A stretch of DNA of 7,326 bases from an uncultured Collinsella sp. (lineage in GTDB: Bacteria; Actinomycetota; Coriobacteriia; Coriobacteriales; Coriobacteriaceae). A model generated the notes under the pieces. It saw only the letters and a list, made by a program, of their open reading frames with translations, did no database searches and was not told the origin of the DNA. Both the position numbers and the translations under genes were made by a program. This document shows positions 5,879 to 7,326 of this stretch, in pieces (within the stretch, counting starts at the first letter, position 1; each line of letters begins with the position of its first letter). The stretch covers positions 1-7,326 of the forward strand of contig URXE01000078.1 in the NCBI GenBank assembly GCA_900551815.1, written 5' to 3'.

Positions 5879-6142
5879 GTGACGCGGACCGATAAACTCA
5901 TCGCCCAACTACTTAGCTGCCCTTCGACGTATCGGTATACCGATTTTTTAAAAGTCATGGCTTCATATGGCTTTGAAATGGACAACAAAGGCAAGACACC
6001 CGGATCGCTCGTTCGCTTCTACAGGCCATCAGATGGCAGGATGTTCGTAATGCACGCGCCACATCCATCTGACGAATTGACAGCGGGGACCATTCGAAAC
6101 ATCGTTCGATTTCTGCAAGATGTCGGAGGTAGTCATGAGTAA
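5879..6142 (+). CDS. hicA: HicA family toxin (mRNA interferase), variant lacking the GSH histidine
   Basis: The predicted protein has 87 residues, a normal HicA length. HicA toxins are small double-stranded-RNA-binding-fold proteins that cleave messenger RNA and are held inactive by HicB. The N-terminus (TRTDKLIAQLLSCP), the YGFE turn (30-33) and the closing HAPHP (59-63) plus TIRNIVRFLQ (71-80) fit the family. The usual GSHxxF catalytic stretch is replaced by GKTPGSLVRF (38-47), so the typical histidine is absent. I believe a HicA subgroup has this form, with H59/H62 as the remaining candidates. The start is GTG: an in-frame stop lies at 5870-5872 and GAGG (5871-5874) is four bases upstream. 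It overlaps hicB by eight bases, implying coupled translation. Base composition looks less GC-rich than the peptidase gene. Confidence 0.8.
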   Translation: MTRTDKLIAQLLSCPSTYRYTDFLKVMASYGFEMDNKGKTPGSLVRFYRPSDGRMFVMHAPHPSDELTAGTIRNIVRFLQDVGGSHE

Positions 6143-6464
6143 CGTTTTGGCATACAAGGGTTATTTCGCCCCAGTCGAGTTCGATGCCGAACAGCATGTG
6201 CTAACCGGAATGGTTGCCGGCATTAGGGACGCAATCGTATTTGAAGGCTCCACGGTTGAAGAAGTGGAACGGTGCTTTCACGACGCCGTCGACGATTACC
6301 TTGAGTTTTGCGCCGAGAAGGGCAAGGAACCCGAGCGGGCTTTTAAGGGCTCGTTCAACGTAAGAACGGGCTCTGAGCTCCACAAGCATGCAGCGCTGGC
6401 AGCGGCAAAGAAGGGTGAGTCACTCAATAAGTTTGTGACTGAAGCAATCGCTGCGGCGTTATAG
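6135..6464 (+). CDS. hicB: HicB family antitoxin with ribbon-helix-helix C-terminus
   Basis: The predicted protein has 109 residues. HicB antitoxins bind and block HicA and repress their own operon. The N-terminal part (about 5-70: YKGYFAPVEFD, then GMVAGIRDAIVFEGSTVEE, then FHDAVDDYLEFCAEKGKEPE) is the partly degraded RNase H-like HicB fold. The C-terminal 38 residues, with strand GSFNVRTG (72-79) and two helices (80-94 and 96-109), look like an Arc/MetJ-type ribbon-helix-helix DNA-binding domain. ATG 6135 is chosen because GGAGGT (6125-6130) lies four bases upstream. An in-frame ATG at 6120 would put that site inside the gene. The likely DNA target is the palindrome at 5844-5864. The gene ends in a short inverted repeat that spans its stop codon. 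Confidence 0.85.
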   Translation: MSNVLAYKGYFAPVEFDAEQHVLTGMVAGIRDAIVFEGSTVEEVERCFHDAVDDYLEFCAEKGKEPERAFKGSFNVRTGSELHKHAALAAAKKGESLNKFVTEAIAAAL

Positions 6465-6473
6465 CATTAACGC
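6456..6473 (+). repeat. Inverted repeat spanning the hicB stop codon
   Basis: GCGTTA-TAGCAT-TAACGC forms a 6-bp stem with the TAG stop codon (6462-6464) in its loop. There is no T-run after it, so it is at best a weak terminator or a messenger-end structure. Confidence 0.3.
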
Positions 6474-6481
6474 ATAGGCTC

Positions 6482-6528
6482 AAACAACCACAAAGGGCGC
6501 AGTTCACAGGCATATTTGCGGTGGCTTT
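6482..6528. repeat. Degraded copy of the CCACCACAAAGG hairpin repeat (copy 3)
   Basis: The left arm AACAACCACAAAGGG (6483-6497) and right arm TTTGCGGTGGCTTT (6515-6528) match the arms of the 38-base repeat with several changes, and the loop is longer (contains CACAGG). About ten pairs survive with three mismatches. It sits just downstream of hicB, so it may once have acted, or may still act weakly, as a terminator. Confidence 0.45.
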
Positions 6529-6559
6529 ACTGCCCATATCGCGTTTGCCCAGATAAAAG

Positions 6560-6594
6560 CTGCCAAAATAAACCTGTCCCTTTTTGGCAGGTTT
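6560..6594 (+). terminator. Hairpin with complementary GGGACAGG loop motif, upstream of the cyclo-ligase gene
   Basis: CTGCCAAAA (6560-6568) pairs with TTTTGGCAG (6582-6590) around a loop containing CCTGTCCC (6573-6580), the complement of the GGGACAGG found in the 38-base repeats. The stem differs but the loop motif is shared. An alternative, mutually exclusive hairpin is AAACCTG (6570-6576) with CAGGTTT (6588-6594). The element ends a few bases before AGAGGAGG (6598-6605), the ribosome binding site of the next gene. It could end hicAB transcription or influence translation downstream. Confidence 0.5.
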
Positions 6595-6610
6595 GCTAGA
6601 GGAGGTTGGG

Positions 6611-7207
6611 ATGGACAAGGCTAAATTGCGGCGAGCGGTGATTGCCCGGCGCGATGCGATTGATTTGGATGTGCGGGCGGCGAAGTCTGCCGTTATCTGT
6701 GCGCGGCTTGTTGAGCGACTGGGTCGCTCGGATCCCGCGGCACCGCACACCGTTGCCGTCTATGCCGCGATGGGTTCCGAAGTCGACTCAGCCGCGTTTG
6801 CCGCGGCGGCCGCCAAACGCGACTGGCGCGTGGCCTATCCGTGTATGCTCTCGGCAGCCGAAGCCACAGCTTGTGGCCAGCGCATGTGCATGCGGGCAGT
6901 TGCTGTCGACGATGCGTCCGCGGCTCCGTTTATCGCCCACCCCACGCGGGCCTTCACGGCCATGGACATCGACAGCGATCGCTTCCCTATCGTGCCTGCC
7001 GATGTTCTCGACATGATTATCGTGCCGCTCGTGGCCTTCGACCAAACCGGCGCGCGCCTGGGCTACGGTGGCGGTTGCTACGACCGCTACCTACCCACGC
7101 TTTCGGCCACATGTCAGATCATCGGCATCGCCTTTGACGAACAGCGCGTCGGCCACGTTCCCACCGACGCCCACGACCTGCCGCTGCCCCGCATCGTCAG
7201 CGCCTGA
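6611..7207 (+). CDS. ygfA: 5-formyltetrahydrofolate cyclo-ligase (5,10-methenyl-THF synthetase)
   Basis: The predicted protein has 198 residues, the usual family length. The enzyme uses ATP to convert 5-formyltetrahydrofolate to 5,10-methenyltetrahydrofolate in the cytosol, returning the only folate form with no other direct use to the one-carbon pool. The N-terminal KAKLRR (3-8), the substrate-site YAAMGSEVDS (51-60), the signature GARLGYGGGCYDRYLP (147-162), where most homologues have GGYYDR or GGFYDR, then IAFDEQ (173-178) and PTDAHDLPLPRIVS (184-197) are all in place. The ATG follows GGAGG (6601-6605) by five bases; the frame is open upstream to 6584 but this start fits the family. It appears to be a single-gene unit after the hairpin at 6560-6594. 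I see no confident -35/-10 pair for it. Confidence 0.93.
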   Translation: MDKAKLRRAVIARRDAIDLDVRAAKSAVICARLVERLGRSDPAAPHTVAVYAAMGSEVDSAAFAAAAAKRDWRVAYPCMLSAAEATACGQRMCMRAVAVDDASAAPFIAHPTRAFTAMDIDSDRFPIVPADVLDMIIVPLVAFDQTGARLGYGGGCYDRYLPTLSATCQIIGIAFDEQRVGHVPTDAHDLPLPRIVSA

Positions 7208-7231
7208 TCGCCGCTGTTTCGCACCCGCAAG

Positions 7232-7243
7232 ATGAGCGTGGAT
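7232..7243 (-). repeat. Inverted copy of the upstream repeat core
   Basis: ATGAGCGTGGAT is the exact reverse complement of ATCCACGCTCAT at 748-759 and 799-810. It lies 24 bases after the cyclo-ligase stop codon and continues as AATCTCCCAC. A 12-base match over 6.4 kb is unlikely by chance and points to a dispersed intergenic repeat. Confidence 0.45.
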
Positions 7244-7259
7244 AATCTCCCACTTTGGG

Positions 7260-7282
7260 CCCCCTTACGAGCCAAAAGGGGG
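7260..7282 (+). terminator. GC-rich inverted repeat after the cyclo-ligase gene
   Basis: CCCCCTT (7260-7266) pairs with AAGGGGG (7276-7282) around a nine-base loop. It is placed about 50 bases after the stop codon, where a terminator is expected, but no T-run follows. The sequence directly after it begins what looks like an IS end, which may have replaced the original T-run. Confidence 0.35.
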
Positions 7283-7283
7283 G

Positions 7284-7326
7284 TGCGGACAGAAAGTTGG
7301 ACCGCGGGGCGGTCCGGACTGGAGGT
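7284..7326 (+). mobile_element. Left end of a probable IS3-family insertion sequence (truncated by window)
   Basis: TGCGGACAGAAAGTTGGACC (7284-7303) resembles the terminal inverted repeats of IS3-family elements of the IS150 group, which typically carry AAAGTTGGAC near the end. GGACCG (7299-7304) pairs with CGGTCC (7310-7315). The window stops on a perfect GGAGGT (7321-7326), so a plus-strand gene, presumably transposase orfA, should start within about ten bases beyond the edge. The distance from IR to ribosome binding site fits such elements. No transposase codon is visible, so the identity is inferred from the end alone. Confidence 0.5.

Noticed and set aside
6120..6134. Upstream ATG as the hicB start
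   Set aside because: It would place the strong GGAGGT (6125-6130) inside the gene; ATG 6135 is correctly spaced from it.

Overview
The window looks like chromosomal DNA of a high-GC Gram-positive gut bacterium of the Coriobacteriia, most likely Collinsella or a close relative. This is an inference from very GC-rich, alanine-heavy coding sequence, strong AAAGGAG/GGAGG ribosome binding sites, and hairpin repeats with a GGGACAGG loop that I associate with such genomes. No database search was possible.

Layout. Positions 1-55 hold the first 18 codons of a minus-strand gene that leaves the window on the left. Positions 56-898 are an 843-base stretch with no gene I can support. It holds a probable promoter for the left gene, several inverted repeats, a three-copy direct repeat (739-817), and a promoter and 5' leader hairpin for the next gene. 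Positions 899-3937 (+) encode a 1012-residue M16C zinc metallopeptidase of the presequence-protease type. Positions 4002-5657 (-), converging on it, encode a 551-residue membrane-anchored protein with a cytoplasmic zinc ribbon and an outer part with one EF-hand loop, leucine-rich half repeats and YD-type repeats. Positions 5879-6464 (+) encode a HicA/HicB toxin-antitoxin pair with an 8-base overlap. Positions 6611-7207 (+) encode 5-formyltetrahydrofolate cyclo-ligase. The right edge (about 7284-7326) looks like the left end of an IS3-family insertion sequence, ending in a GGAGGT ribosome binding site for a gene outside the window.

The loci are separated by hairpin repeats. Two identical 38-base copies flank the zinc-ribbon gene (3951-3988 and 5745-5782), a degraded copy follows hicB, and a hairpin with a different stem but the same loop motif (as its complement) precedes the cyclo-ligase gene. 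The peptidase and cyclo-ligase are housekeeping-type genes. The zinc-ribbon/YD protein, hicAB and the right-end IS look like accessory cargo, and hicAB appears less GC-rich than its neighbours.

The most interesting region is the 221-base divergent interval 5658-5878. It holds an 18-base perfect palindrome, one of the 38-base repeats, two LexA-like boxes (GAAC-N4-GTTC type) laid over a promoter-like sequence, and an 8+8 palindrome just before hicA. Together these suggest a toxin-antitoxin operon controlled both by the SOS response and by its own antitoxin, which needs experimental support.
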